Assembly (NCBI GenBank): GCA_023418095.1
Contig: JAEZDL010000159.1
Span: forward strand, 1-7,308
DNA: 7,308 nucleotides
Source of the DNA: Bacteroidota bacterium
GTDB lineage: Bacteria > Bacteroidota > Bacteroidia > Flavobacteriales_F > PHOS-HE28
Reading direction: 5' to 3'
The notes beneath the pieces are model-generated. The model was given only the letters and a program-made list of their open reading frames with translations, had not been told where the DNA came from and ran no database searches. Position numbers and translations under genes: made by a program. Below, one piece after another: positions 1 through 6,051 of the stretch (its first letter is position 1; the number at the start of each line of letters is the position of its first letter).

Positions 1-100
1 GACCATATTGCGATCGAAAATGAACGTACCATGTTTATTGAATGAATGATATAGGATATCGAAGTTACGGATCGATGTGAGTGAAGAAAAGCGGTCTGCT

Positions 101-403
101 CTACGCGGCGACTCCCCAGATCGAGAACACTACGATGAACAAGAGCGCCATGCCACCGATCGCGGAAAGCATGATGCGATCGGAGCGTTGGAGGCGGCGG
201 CAGATCCAGGTGTAAAAGATCATCTGCGAACCGAAGAGGATACCGAGATACAACGCAAAGACCAGCCAGTTGCCGGGTTGCTTCATCCAACGCAGATCGT
301 ACCAGCCTTCATCAATGAAGAAGAGGAAGTTGACGAACAGGAACGAAACGATCAGTAGAATGATCGGTCCGCGCCGGCTGCGCTCATGGATATACGCGCT
401 CAT
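101..403 (-). CDS. Small three-helix inner-membrane protein, function unknown
   Basis: A complete 100-residue ORF starting with ATG at 403 and ending with TAG. It is dominated by three hydrophobic stretches, at about residues 12-30 (ILLIVSFLFVNFLFFI), 46-66 and 78-98. A basic, polar N-terminus (HERSRRG) and a basic loop (CRRLQRSDR, about 68-76) come before the first and third. By the positive-inside rule these charges favour a cytoplasmic N-terminus, though three closely spaced helices leave the topology uncertain. I recognise no family motif and no metal-binding His or Cys cluster. It starts 55 bp downstream of the nirK stop on the same strand with no terminator hairpin between, so co-transcription with nirK is plausible. 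The bases before the ATG (AACAGGAT) contain only a weak AGGA. The hydrophobic pattern makes it a credible real gene. A role linked to nitrite reduction would be guilt by proximity only. Confidence 0.75.
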   Translation of the reverse strand: MSAYIHERSRRGPIILLIVSFLFVNFLFFIDEGWYDLRWMKQPGNWLVFALYLGILFGSQMIFYTWICRRLQRSDRIMLSAIGGMALLFIVVFSIWGVAA

Positions 404-458
404 ATCCTGTTGAACGGAATTACCAGGGCCCTAGTGCTTTATTCACGATAGAAAGTGC

Positions 459-1562
459 TCAGATCGGCGCATCGATCGGTCCAGGTGGTTTGATCTGTTC
501 CATCAGATCATGATCCTGTTCGCCTTCCACTTCCACCATTCCCACGGCACCAAAAACGAATGCATTGATCAGGTTATGATCTACGAACGCGTAGTTGCCG
601 GGGTAACGGAATTGATAGATAGCCGCAGCCGCCGATCCTCCTGGCACCGGCCAGGTCTCGTAGTCCGTGGCAGGCCTATCATTGAACGATCCACCCAGAT
701 ATACCAGATCAGCATGTCCGCCGATCAAATGGAAACGCGTGTCGATGTTGCACGAACCTGTGATGAAGAGGACCTTGTCACCGATGGAAGCTTTCATGGC
801 ATTTTCGCCCAGGAGCGCGCCGGTCGTGCCGTTCAAGACGATGTGTGAAGGCGTGAGCGATCGCATTACAGGTATCATGTCGGCGAAACCTTCGGCCGGC
901 GTATTGTATTCCTTGTAATGGCCGGCGGTATCCATAGGCAGATAATAATCCTGCTCAACGATGTAGTAGGCCCTGTCATAACGCACAGCGCGACCGTTCT
1001 CATCCTTCAGTCCTTCACGCGGCAGCACCATGATGGCACCGTTCATTCCCGAGACCACGTGCAATGGCACCATGACTCCACCGGGCGCGCAGTGGTAAAC
1101 GAAGACACCGGCCTTGGTGCAGCGGAACCGGATCGTAGCCTCGTTACCCGGAGCGATCTCGGTAAGATCGCCGCCGCCCATGTCACCGGTGGCCGCATGG
1201 AAGTCGATGTTATGCATCATGGTGTTGGTGCTCGGGTTCACCAGACGGAGCTGCACGTAGTCACCTTCATGCGCAACGATCAATGGCCCGGGCACGGTGC
1301 CACCGAACGTGAGCGCCCACGTAGTTACGTTGGGTGCGATCTGCAGCTTCTTTTCTTCGATCACAAGGGTTACCTCCACCACCTTGGGACCGCCATCCGC
1401 GACCTGCGAATGTTTGGGCACGCCCGGGGGTGGCACGAGTTCTTGAACCACATGCGTAAGTCCTGGAACGTCTTCCGGTCTGGGATCTTCGAATGCCGAT
1501 CGGTCCGATCTGTTGCATGCCATAAGCGCGATCACCGGCAATAGAAAAAGAGCGTTTGTCAT
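459..1562 (-). CDS. nirK: Copper-containing nitrite reductase (NO-forming), lipoprotein form
   Basis: NirK reduces nitrite to nitric oxide in denitrification, on the outer side of the cytoplasmic membrane. Two cupredoxin domains are visible. Residues are numbered from the TTG at 1661, which opens the longest frame (400 aa). Type 1 copper ligands are H150, C191, H201 and M206 (in HNIDFHAATG, FVYHCAPGG and HVVSGMNG). Type 2 ligands are H155, H190 and H362 (VDHNLI). Catalytic Asp and His correspond to D153 and H311 (FHLIGGH). HSQVADGGPKVVE and IVMVLPRE-like stretches match class I NirK of the Alcaligenes type. I prefer the ATG at 1562 (residue 34, 367 aa). It gives a short hydrophobic signal ending in the lipobox L-M-A-C (C49), so the enzyme would be lipid-anchored. 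That signal lacks the usual basic residues, so the TTG start is not excluded. Oddities: the Cys-to-His loop has one extra residue (APGGVMVPLH) and Leu where Trp usually precedes the type 1 His, and SCNIDTRFH replaces the usual SQANRDTRPH. No other denitrification gene is in the window. Confidence 0.95.
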   Translation of the reverse strand: MTNALFLLPVIALMACNRSDRSAFEDPRPEDVPGLTHVVQELVPPPGVPKHSQVADGGPKVVEVTLVIEEKKLQIAPNVTTWALTFGGTVPGPLIVAHEGDYVQLRLVNPSTNTMMHNIDFHAATGDMGGGDLTEIAPGNEATIRFRCTKAGVFVYHCAPGGVMVPLHVVSGMNGAIMVLPREGLKDENGRAVRYDRAYYIVEQDYYLPMDTAGHYKEYNTPAEGFADMIPVMRSLTPSHIVLNGTTGALLGENAMKASIGDKVLFITGSCNIDTRFHLIGGHADLVYLGGSFNDRPATDYETWPVPGGSAAAAIYQFRYPGNYAFVDHNLINAFVFGAVGMVEVEGEQDHDLMEQIKPPGPIDAPI

Positions 1563-1673
1563 TATGAAAAAGAGCAGTTGATGAATGAGCTTTCGCGGGC
1601 CACAAGATCCACGCCATGGGGTCGAAATGATCGATACTCGAACGCCTATGTTGGATCGCAACCGATCACTTCC

Positions 1674-1691
1674 GATGAAGCTAACTTCATC
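1674..1691. promoter_or_regulatory. Perfect 7-bp inverted repeat in the nirK/VOC divergent spacer, possible operator
   Basis: GATGAAG-ctaa-CTTCATC: both 7-base arms match perfectly around a 4-base spacer. It lies 17 bp before the VOC start codon at 1709 and about 112 bp upstream of the preferred nirK start. A dyad with a 4-base centre fits a dimeric regulator. CRP/FNR-type regulators also bind N4-centred dyads, but these arms do not match the FNR consensus TTGAT-N4-ATCAA. It could instead be a small hairpin in the VOC leader. There is no T-run after either arm, so it is not a terminator. Function is inferred from position only. Confidence 0.4.
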
Positions 1692-1708
1692 CGCCTAAAA
1701 TTCCGATC

Positions 1709-2146
1709 ATGACCACCGTTAACATCTATCTCACCTTCACCGGTAATTGTGAAGAAGCATTCAACTTCTACAAGAAAGCTTTTGGTGGCGAATTCGCAAG
1801 CGTGAACCGTTTCGGTGAAATGCCGCCGCAGGAAGGCATGCCTCCGATCCCGGCCGATCAGAAGGAGAAGATCATGCACATCACGCTACCGATCAGCAAG
1901 GAGACCGTGCTCATGGGCAGCGACACATCCGAATCGTTCGGCCAGGTGACCACGATCGGCAACAATTTCTCGATCTCGATCAACACCGACAGCCGCGAAA
2001 AGGCGGATAACTACTTCAAGATGCTTTCCGAAGGTGGCCAGGTGACGATGCCGCTGCAGGATACGTTCTGGGGCGCGTATTGGGGCATGTTCACCGATAA
2101 GTTCGGGATCGGCTGGCAGGTGAATGTGGATACGCGGGGGAAGTAG
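1709..2146 (+). CDS. VOC-superfamily protein (PhnB/glyoxalase-like)
   Basis: A 145-residue cytoplasmic protein with two beta-alpha-beta-beta-beta modules of the vicinal oxygen chelate fold. The first starts at VNIYLTFTGNCEEAFNFYKK (about 4-23) and includes KIMHITLPI (54-62) and VLMGSD (67-72). The second runs from FSISINTDSREKADNYF (about 87-103) to the end, with the PhnB-type signature WGAYWGMFTDKFGIGWQV (121-138). The length is normal for PhnB/YjdN-type VOC proteins. Despite the historical name, members of this subgroup are not shown to act in phosphonate breakdown, and the substrate cannot be read from sequence. His57 is a possible metal ligand. The ATG at 1709 puts the fold right at the N-terminus, and I see no Shine-Dalgarno sequence. 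It is the only clear plus-strand gene here, divergent from nirK and convergent with the GyrI-like gene. Confidence 0.9.
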   Translation: MTTVNIYLTFTGNCEEAFNFYKKAFGGEFASVNRFGEMPPQEGMPPIPADQKEKIMHITLPISKETVLMGSDTSESFGQVTTIGNNFSISINTDSREKADNYFKMLSEGGQVTMPLQDTFWGAYWGMFTDKFGIGWQVNVDTRGK

Positions 2147-2229
2147 GCTGAAGGCTGGAGGTTGAAGGCTGGAGGCTGGAGGCTGGAGGCTCAAGGCTGA
2201 AGGCTGAAGTTGGAAGCTGAAGGCTGAAT
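2147..2229. repeat. Degenerate heptanucleotide tandem repeat (GCTGRAG), 12 units
   Basis: The tract starts on the base after the VOC stop codon and ends 12 bp before the stop of the converging GyrI-like gene. In phase from 2147 the units are GCTGAAG, GCTGGAG, GTTGAAG, three GCTGGAG, GCTCAAG, two GCTGAAG, TTGGAAG, a six-base CTGAAG, and GCTGAAT. Most variation is A/G at the fifth base, with a few single changes and one 1-base deletion near the right end. It is direct-repeat only, with no hairpin, so it is not an obvious terminator, although it fills the whole convergent spacer. Read on the minus strand it encodes a meaningless SLQPPA-type repeat, which can produce false ORF calls. Confidence 0.95.
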
Positions 2230-2241
2230 TGACGATCCTTC

Positions 2242-2700
2242 CTAAACGATCCAGTTCAGTTCAGTGCGCCACTTGCGTGGATCGGGCTCTTGATCGGGGT
2301 TGGTGAGATAGCTCTCCCAGAACCTGCCGCTTTCGTTCAATTTCTGTTCGCGCACCCACTTTTCCAGCGCCTGCCAGCCGCCTGAAAGGCCGTCGTATGA
2401 GCCTGTATACACCGTGCGCACGATCCGTGCGGCTGGCCGTTCGATCATGCGTACGCGGCCTTTTGGATCAAACGGCGCGATCACCGGAAAGGCGATCTCG
2501 AAATCGAACGTATCGGATGGCCTTCTCAAATGATACGAGAACAACGGTCCGGCAGGCAGGTGACCTTGATCGGAAAGTACGTGGAGGATCTCCTTGATCG
2601 CGGGATCCATGTACTTGCCCATTTCCATCGCTGGAATGGTAAGATGAATGGCAGCCGCGCGCTGCGCCGGAACTTCAATGATCTGAGGCTCTTCGATCAT
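2242..2700 (-). CDS. GyrI-like / AraC effector-binding-domain protein
   Basis: A 152-residue stand-alone GyrI-like (SOUL/AraC_E_bind) small-molecule-binding domain with no DNA-binding region attached. Visible family features: an N-terminal strand IIEVPAQRAAAIHLTIP (7-23), the helix around MDPAIKEILHVLSDQG, GPLFSYHLRR (51-60), FDFEIAFPV (65-73, with the conserved acidic E68 of the ligand pocket), the strand IVRTVYTGSYDGLSGGWQAL (93-112), and the closing WESYLTNPDQEPDPRKWRTEL (128-148), typical of this fold. Such domains bind hydrophobic or cationic ligands; some hydrolyse or sequester toxic compounds, others inhibit gyrase, and which applies here is not shown. The ATG at 2700 is 15 bp downstream of the kinase stop, so the two genes are probably co-transcribed. 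No functional link between them is evident from sequence. Confidence 0.87.
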   Translation of the reverse strand: MIEEPQIIEVPAQRAAAIHLTIPAMEMGKYMDPAIKEILHVLSDQGHLPAGPLFSYHLRRPSDTFDFEIAFPVIAPFDPKGRVRMIERPAARIVRTVYTGSYDGLSGGWQALEKWVREQKLNESGRFWESYLTNPDQEPDPRKWRTELNWIV

Positions 2701-2715
2701 GGCCGATCGAATGGA

Positions 2716-3429
2716 TCAGACTTTCTTCAAGACCTTCTTCACCGCTGCTTTCTCAGCGGCTTTCTCCAACACCTTCACGCGCTCCTTGGAAGTCTTCACC
2801 GGAACCACTTCCACCGGGAAAAGCCCGTGGATCTCCGCATCGATGTTCTGGATGATCCGGCCGAGATCCTCCTGGGAATTGTGGAACGAATAATCCTCCA
2901 CGTCGATCACCAGCAGCTTGCCTTTATCGTATGTCTGGATCCACGCTTCGTAGCGCTCGTTCAATCGCTTGAGGTATTCAATGCTGATCGAGTTCTCGTA
3001 CTCGCGGCCGCGCTCGCTGATCTGCTTCACCAGTTTCTCTACCGGAGCTTGCAGGTAGATCAAAAGATCGGGCGGCGTGATCGAGCGATCCATGCTTTGG
3101 AACAGGCGGAAATAGTTCTCGAAATCGCGCGTGGTCATCAGTCCCATCGCGTGCAGGTTCGGCGCGAAGATGAACGCATCCTCATAGATCGTGCGATCCT
3201 GGATCACATTGCGGCCGCTCTTGCGGATGTCCATCAACTGCTCGTAGCGGTTGTTGAGGAAGAAGATCTGCAGGTTGAAGCTCCAACGCTGCATGTCCTT
3301 GTAGAAGTCGAAGAGGTATGGATTGTTGTCCACCGCTTCGTGCAACTGGTCCCACTTGTAATGTTTTGCGAGCAGCTGGGTGAGCGTTGTCTTACCCGAT
3401 CCGATGTTCCCTGCGATGGCTATGTGCAT
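2716..3429 (-). CDS. Deoxynucleoside kinase (dNK/dGK-dAK family)
   Basis: Phosphorylates deoxyribonucleosides to 5'-monophosphates with ATP, the first step of nucleoside salvage, in the cytoplasm. The 237-residue protein opens with a P-loop GNIGSGKT (7-14). E31, in LHEAVDNN, is the likely catalytic base (equivalent to the Glu of the EPV motif in eukaryotic dNKs). QDRTIYEDAF (77-86) corresponds to the DRS motif, with R79 and E83 positioned for substrate. The lid carries arginines in SERGREYE (138-145). Substrate specificity (dG, dA or broad) cannot be fixed from this. Residues from about 212 to the end form a Lys/Ala-rich tail (KTSKERVKVLEKAAEKAAV and on) beyond the normal kinase core, likely a short basic helix. 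The start at 3429 places the P-loop at residue 7 as usual. It lies 15 bp upstream of the GyrI-like gene and 76 bp downstream of the propeller-like gene. Confidence 0.93.
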   Translation of the reverse strand: MHIAIAGNIGSGKTTLTQLLAKHYKWDQLHEAVDNNPYLFDFYKDMQRWSFNLQIFFLNNRYEQLMDIRKSGRNVIQDRTIYEDAFIFAPNLHAMGLMTTRDFENYFRLFQSMDRSITPPDLLIYLQAPVEKLVKQISERGREYENSISIEYLKRLNERYEAWIQTYDKGKLLVIDVEDYSFHNSQEDLGRIIQNIDAEIHGLFPVEVVPVKTSKERVKVLEKAAEKAAVKKVLKKV

Positions 3430-3451
3430 GATCCAGTTCCTTGAGTAGGCG

Positions 3452-3459
3452 CGAAGATA
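3452..3459 (-). promoter_or_regulatory. Candidate Bacteroidota -7 promoter element for the kinase operon
   Basis: On the minus strand this reads TATCTTCG, one mismatch from the Bacteroidota sigma-A -7 consensus TAnnTTTG and followed by CGCC. A GTTT sits about 17 bases upstream where a weak -33 element is expected. Transcription starting shortly after it would give a leader of roughly 15-20 bases before the kinase ATG at 3429, usual for this phylum. The 76-bp gap to the preceding gene suits an internal promoter. This is motif matching by eye, so it is only suggestive. Confidence 0.4.
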
Positions 3460-3505
3460 TCCGGGAGACCTGAAGTAAACCCCGTTGTGGAAAAGTCGTT
3501 GCTCC

Positions 3506-4327
3506 TCAAGGTTGGCGCTGCATCGGCGAGATCACGATCCGATCGGCGAGCTGCAGGTACACCGATCCGCGTTCCACTCGCGCATCGATCACCTTCCCGA
3601 ATTGATCGGGCATGGAGATCTCGCTGATCTCAAAACTCTGCATATTGTACAACTGCAACTTCTCATCCTTGAAGAAGTACAACTCTTTTCCGCGCACTTC
3701 GATCGTTCGTGCGCCGGTGATCGGAATGGTGCGCGCGTAGGTTCCGAACAGGTCGAAGACAAGTACTCCATTGATCGTATCGTTCACATAAAGCCAGCTG
3801 TCGTGCTCGTGCATGGAGACCGGTCTCGGAGTGAAGCCGAGCAATTGATCGAGGCGGCCGGTGTCGGCGATCGGACGCAACTGTCCGTCCACGCGCCGGA
3901 TCGAAAGTTCGCGCTCATCGAAGAGCCAGAAGTTGTTCTGCACGCTCGCCGCCGCCAGCACCACCTGCGGGAATTCCCGCGAAAGATCGATCACACTTCC
4001 CTGCAAACTGAGCGTATTGTCCAGCACGGCCAGTCTTCCCTGATCGGCGGAGAAGACCATCGGTTTCAGTGAATAGAAGGCATCGATGTGCGTGATCCTT
4101 CCGAAGGTCTTCAAACTGTTGCGCAGACCTTGCCTTCCCTGGTTATCGTGGATCACAAGTTCATCGCCGAACAATGTGTACACATGGCCGAGTTCATCCG
4201 TGGTGAACCGATCGAAATTTCCCATGATCTCATGCGCTTCTCCGTTCAGTCGATCGGTCTGGATCGATGAAGTATCATTCCACGAAAAAGGAACGATCGC
4301 GAGTGAAAGGATCAACGGAAGTTTCAT
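3506..4327 (-). CDS. Exported beta-propeller-like protein, function unknown
   Basis: A 273-residue protein with a signal peptide (MKLPLILSLAIVPFSW, hydrophobic h-region at residues 3-14) and no later membrane segment, so it should be periplasmic or secreted. The rest consists of recurring short beta-rich units of a hydrophobic-aromatic strand plus Asp/Gly turns: HVYTLFGDELVIHDNQG, RLAVLDNTLSLQGSVIDLS, NFWLFDERELSIRRVDG, SWLYVNDTINGVLVFDLFG, ELYFFKDEKLQLYNM and SVYLQLADRIVI. About six such units suggest a six-bladed propeller like NHL/SMP-30-type folds. I see no catalytic motif or lipobox. Its ATG overlaps the stop of the GH3 gene in ATGA (4324-4327), indicating translational coupling. I recall comparable uncharacterised exported proteins near GH3 genes in Bacteroidota, but cannot check this here. 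Confidence 0.82.
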   Translation of the reverse strand: MKLPLILSLAIVPFSWNDTSSIQTDRLNGEAHEIMGNFDRFTTDELGHVYTLFGDELVIHDNQGRQGLRNSLKTFGRITHIDAFYSLKPMVFSADQGRLAVLDNTLSLQGSVIDLSREFPQVVLAAASVQNNFWLFDERELSIRRVDGQLRPIADTGRLDQLLGFTPRPVSMHEHDSWLYVNDTINGVLVFDLFGTYARTIPITGARTIEVRGKELYFFKDEKLQLYNMQSFEISEISMPDQFGKVIDARVERGSVYLQLADRIVISPMQRQP

Positions 4328-5835
4328 ACTGATGCGGACTGGAGCAGCGGCTCGATGTACGTGCGATCGTTGCTCAGGCGTGGCACTTTATTCTGTCCGC
4401 CAAGCTTACCGCGGCTTTTCATCCAAGCGTGGAAGGTTCCGCGGGGCACCGGGTGAAGCAAAGGCATCCGCAAGGCCATGTCGCCGCGGCGTTTCGCATC
4501 GTAATCGGAATTGATCTGGCGCATGGTGCGATCGAGCACTTCCACGAATCGCGCCAGATCCGATGGATCCTTCTCGAATTCCACCGCCCATTCATGTCCA
4601 CCGCGCGCATCATTGTCCATATAAACAGGCGCGGCGGTGTATTCGGTTACGATCGCTCCTGTTTCCGCGCAGGCCGCTTCGATCCCGCGATCGGCATTGT
4701 CCACGATCAATTCCTCGCCGAAGGCGTTGATGAAGCTGCGCGTTCTTCCGCTCACCTGTATCCGGTACGGTTTGGTGCTCGTGAAACGGATCGTATCGCC
4801 GGGCATGTAGCGCCAAAGTCCACCATTCGTACTGATCACCAAAGCATACTGCCGATCGGTCTCCACTTCTTCCAGCAACAAGGTCCGCGGCTTCTCTTTT
4901 CCCACTTCATCCAACGGCATGAATTCGAAGAAGATCCCGTAATCGAGCATCAATAAAAGGTCATCTGCGCCGCGCCGATCCTGGATCCCGAAGAATCCTT
5001 CCGAAGCATTGTAGCTCTCGAGGTAGTTCATGGTGGGCGAAGGAATGATCGCCTCGAATTGCGCACGGTACGGCCTGAAACTGACGCCGCCGTGCATGAA
5101 CAATTCCAGGTTCGGCCACACTTCCAGGATGTTCTTTTTCCCTGTGATCTCCAGGATGCGTTTCAGGAGCACGAGCGTCCACGATGGAACGCCGGCGATG
5201 CAGCGCACATCCTCGCGGATCGTTTCCACCGCCATCTTCTCGATCTTCTCCTCCCAATTGTCGAGCAGCGCTGTTTCCTTCACCGGCGTGCGCTTGATCT
5301 CCACCCAGATCGGAAGGTTCTTGATGATGATGGCTGAAAGATCTCCCGTGTACGCATCGGGGCGCAGTTGTTCGATCGTGCTGCTTCCACCGAGAACGAG
5401 GCTTTTCCCCTGGAACAACTTGCTTTCGGGGAATTGCTCGTAGTGAAGCGCGATCAGGTCCTTGCCGCCTTTGTAATGGCAATCCTCCAGCGCTTCGCGG
5501 CTTACCGGTATGTATTTGCTCCGATCGTGGGTGGTGCCGCTGCTTTTCGCGAACCACCGAATGTCGGTCGGCCACAAAAGATTCTGTTCACCTTTCCGCA
5601 AGCGCTCCACGTACGGTTTCACATCCTCATAATCCTGGATCGGGAGCCGATCGCGAAAGATGTTCGGATCGGTGATGGAACTGTAATCGTACTTACGGCC
5701 CCACTCGGTGTATTTGGCCGCGCCGATCAAGGCATGGAACACTTCCAGCTGCGCCATCAGCGGGTTGTCCCTGAACAGTTCGATCTGCTGCAGGCGCTTC
5801 TTGATCAGGTAAGAGAACAGCGCGTTGAAGGGCAT
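4324..5835 (-). CDS. GH3-family acyl-acid-amido synthetase
   Basis: A member of the GH3 (auxin-responsive promoter) branch of the ANL adenylate-forming superfamily. Plant relatives adenylate a small carboxylic acid and join it to an amino acid; the bacterial substrate is unknown. Numbered from the upstream ATG at 5886, motifs are WFAKSSGTTHDRSKYIPVS (111-129, ATP-binding loop), ESYNASEGFFGIQ (290-302, adenine/acyl pocket), RYMPGDTIRF (359-368, with the conserved Asp) and GRTRSFINAFGEEL (380-393, hinge to the C-terminal domain). The tail HAWMKSRGKLGGQNKVPRL (486-504) is typical of bacterial GH3 proteins. I choose the ATG at 5835 (503 aa): from memory, Bacteroidota homologues begin MPFN-hydrophobic-IKKR, which matches residue 18 onward, and the 17 upstream residues have no family counterpart. 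It is the first gene of its transcription unit and overlaps the propeller-like gene by 4 bp. Confidence 0.93.
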   Translation of the reverse strand: MPFNALFSYLIKKRLQQIELFRDNPLMAQLEVFHALIGAAKYTEWGRKYDYSSITDPNIFRDRLPIQDYEDVKPYVERLRKGEQNLLWPTDIRWFAKSSGTTHDRSKYIPVSREALEDCHYKGGKDLIALHYEQFPESKLFQGKSLVLGGSSTIEQLRPDAYTGDLSAIIIKNLPIWVEIKRTPVKETALLDNWEEKIEKMAVETIREDVRCIAGVPSWTLVLLKRILEITGKKNILEVWPNLELFMHGGVSFRPYRAQFEAIIPSPTMNYLESYNASEGFFGIQDRRGADDLLLMLDYGIFFEFMPLDEVGKEKPRTLLLEEVETDRQYALVISTNGGLWRYMPGDTIRFTSTKPYRIQVSGRTRSFINAFGEELIVDNADRGIEAACAETGAIVTEYTAAPVYMDNDARGGHEWAVEFEKDPSDLARFVEVLDRTMRQINSDYDAKRRGDMALRMPLLHPVPRGTFHAWMKSRGKLGGQNKVPRLSNDRTYIEPLLQSASV

Positions 5836-5857
5836 GTGGGGCGAAGATCGCTGCCGG

Positions 5858-5865
5858 AAAAGATA
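5858..5865 (-). promoter_or_regulatory. Possible -7 promoter element upstream of the GH3 gene
   Basis: The minus strand reads TATCTTTT here, one mismatch from TAnnTTTG, 22 bases before the preferred GH3 start at 5835. I see no convincing -33 TTG at the right distance. If real, it lies within the 17-codon N-terminal extension implied by the ATG at 5886 and so supports the later start. A second imperfect match (GATCTTCG, 5841-5848) lies closer to the ATG. Confidence 0.25.
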
Positions 5866-5955
5866 CGGATGAAGAAAATTCTTCACCCGATCGTAACCTT
5901 CCTTTTCGGCCTCCCGTTACACAGGCAGGTTTTGGTTAGTGGATCTAAGGGCAGG

Positions 5956-5983
5956 CAGAAGGTTCCATTCGTGGGGCCTTCTG
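5956..5983. other. Inverted repeat with long loop in the sppA-GH3 spacer
   Basis: CAGAAGG (5956-5962) and CCTTCTG (5977-5983) are perfectly complementary across a 14-base loop. No T-tract follows on either strand, so it is a weak terminator candidate. It lies downstream of the strong terminator and upstream of the GH3 start, where an operator or leader structure could sit. A chance 7-bp repeat is also possible. Confidence 0.3.
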
Positions 5984-6006
5984 TCATTTCCACCGATCGG
6001 TAAATG

Positions 6007-6033
6007 AAAAAGCCCCGGTCCCCCGAGGCTTTT
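6007..6033 (-). terminator. Intrinsic terminator downstream of sppA
   Basis: On the minus strand AAAAGCCTCGG pairs with CCGGGGCTTTT over 11 bp (one G-U wobble) around a GGGA loop, followed by a run of five T and then CATTT. It begins 18 bases after the sppA stop at 6052. It is GC-rich in the upper stem with a clean U-tract, the classical Rho-independent layout. The A-run on the other side makes it potentially bidirectional. It separates sppA from the GH3 unit, which must therefore have its own promoter. Confidence 0.88.
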
Positions 6034-6051
6034 CCCTTTTCGTTCCGATCG

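Noticed and set aside
1..100. Possible gene ends at the left edge: a plus-strand frame open from base 1 to TGA at 43-45 (ending NERTMFIE), and a minus-strand ATG at 32 opening toward the edge (MVRSFSIAIW).
   Set aside because: Both are too short to judge, contradict each other, and the region is AT-rich with no supporting signal. Sequence to the left is needed.
421..458. Terminator between nirK and the small membrane protein gene.
   Set aside because: Only a short GGGCCC palindrome and a direct AGTGCT repeat are present, with no stem plus T-tract.
1563..1661. N-terminal extension of NirK from the TTG at 1661 (33 extra residues).
   Set aside because: The extension places a long, non-family segment before a signal peptide that is complete from the ATG at 1562. 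Not fully excluded, because the shorter signal has no basic residue.
1886..2194. Minus-strand ORF with SLQPPASSLQPPA repeats opposite the VOC gene.
   Set aside because: It is the heptamer tract plus the antisense of a clear VOC gene, a typical repeat-driven false ORF.
2530..3444. Long plus-strand ORF (304 codons) across the kinase region.
   Set aside because: It is antisense to the kinase and GyrI-like genes, both with clear family motifs. Its composition (His/Leu/Arg/Asp-rich) is typical of a shadow frame.
5836..5886. GH3 start at the upstream ATG (17 extra residues).
   Set aside because: The family-like N-terminus begins at the ATG at 5835, and a possible promoter element lies inside the extension.
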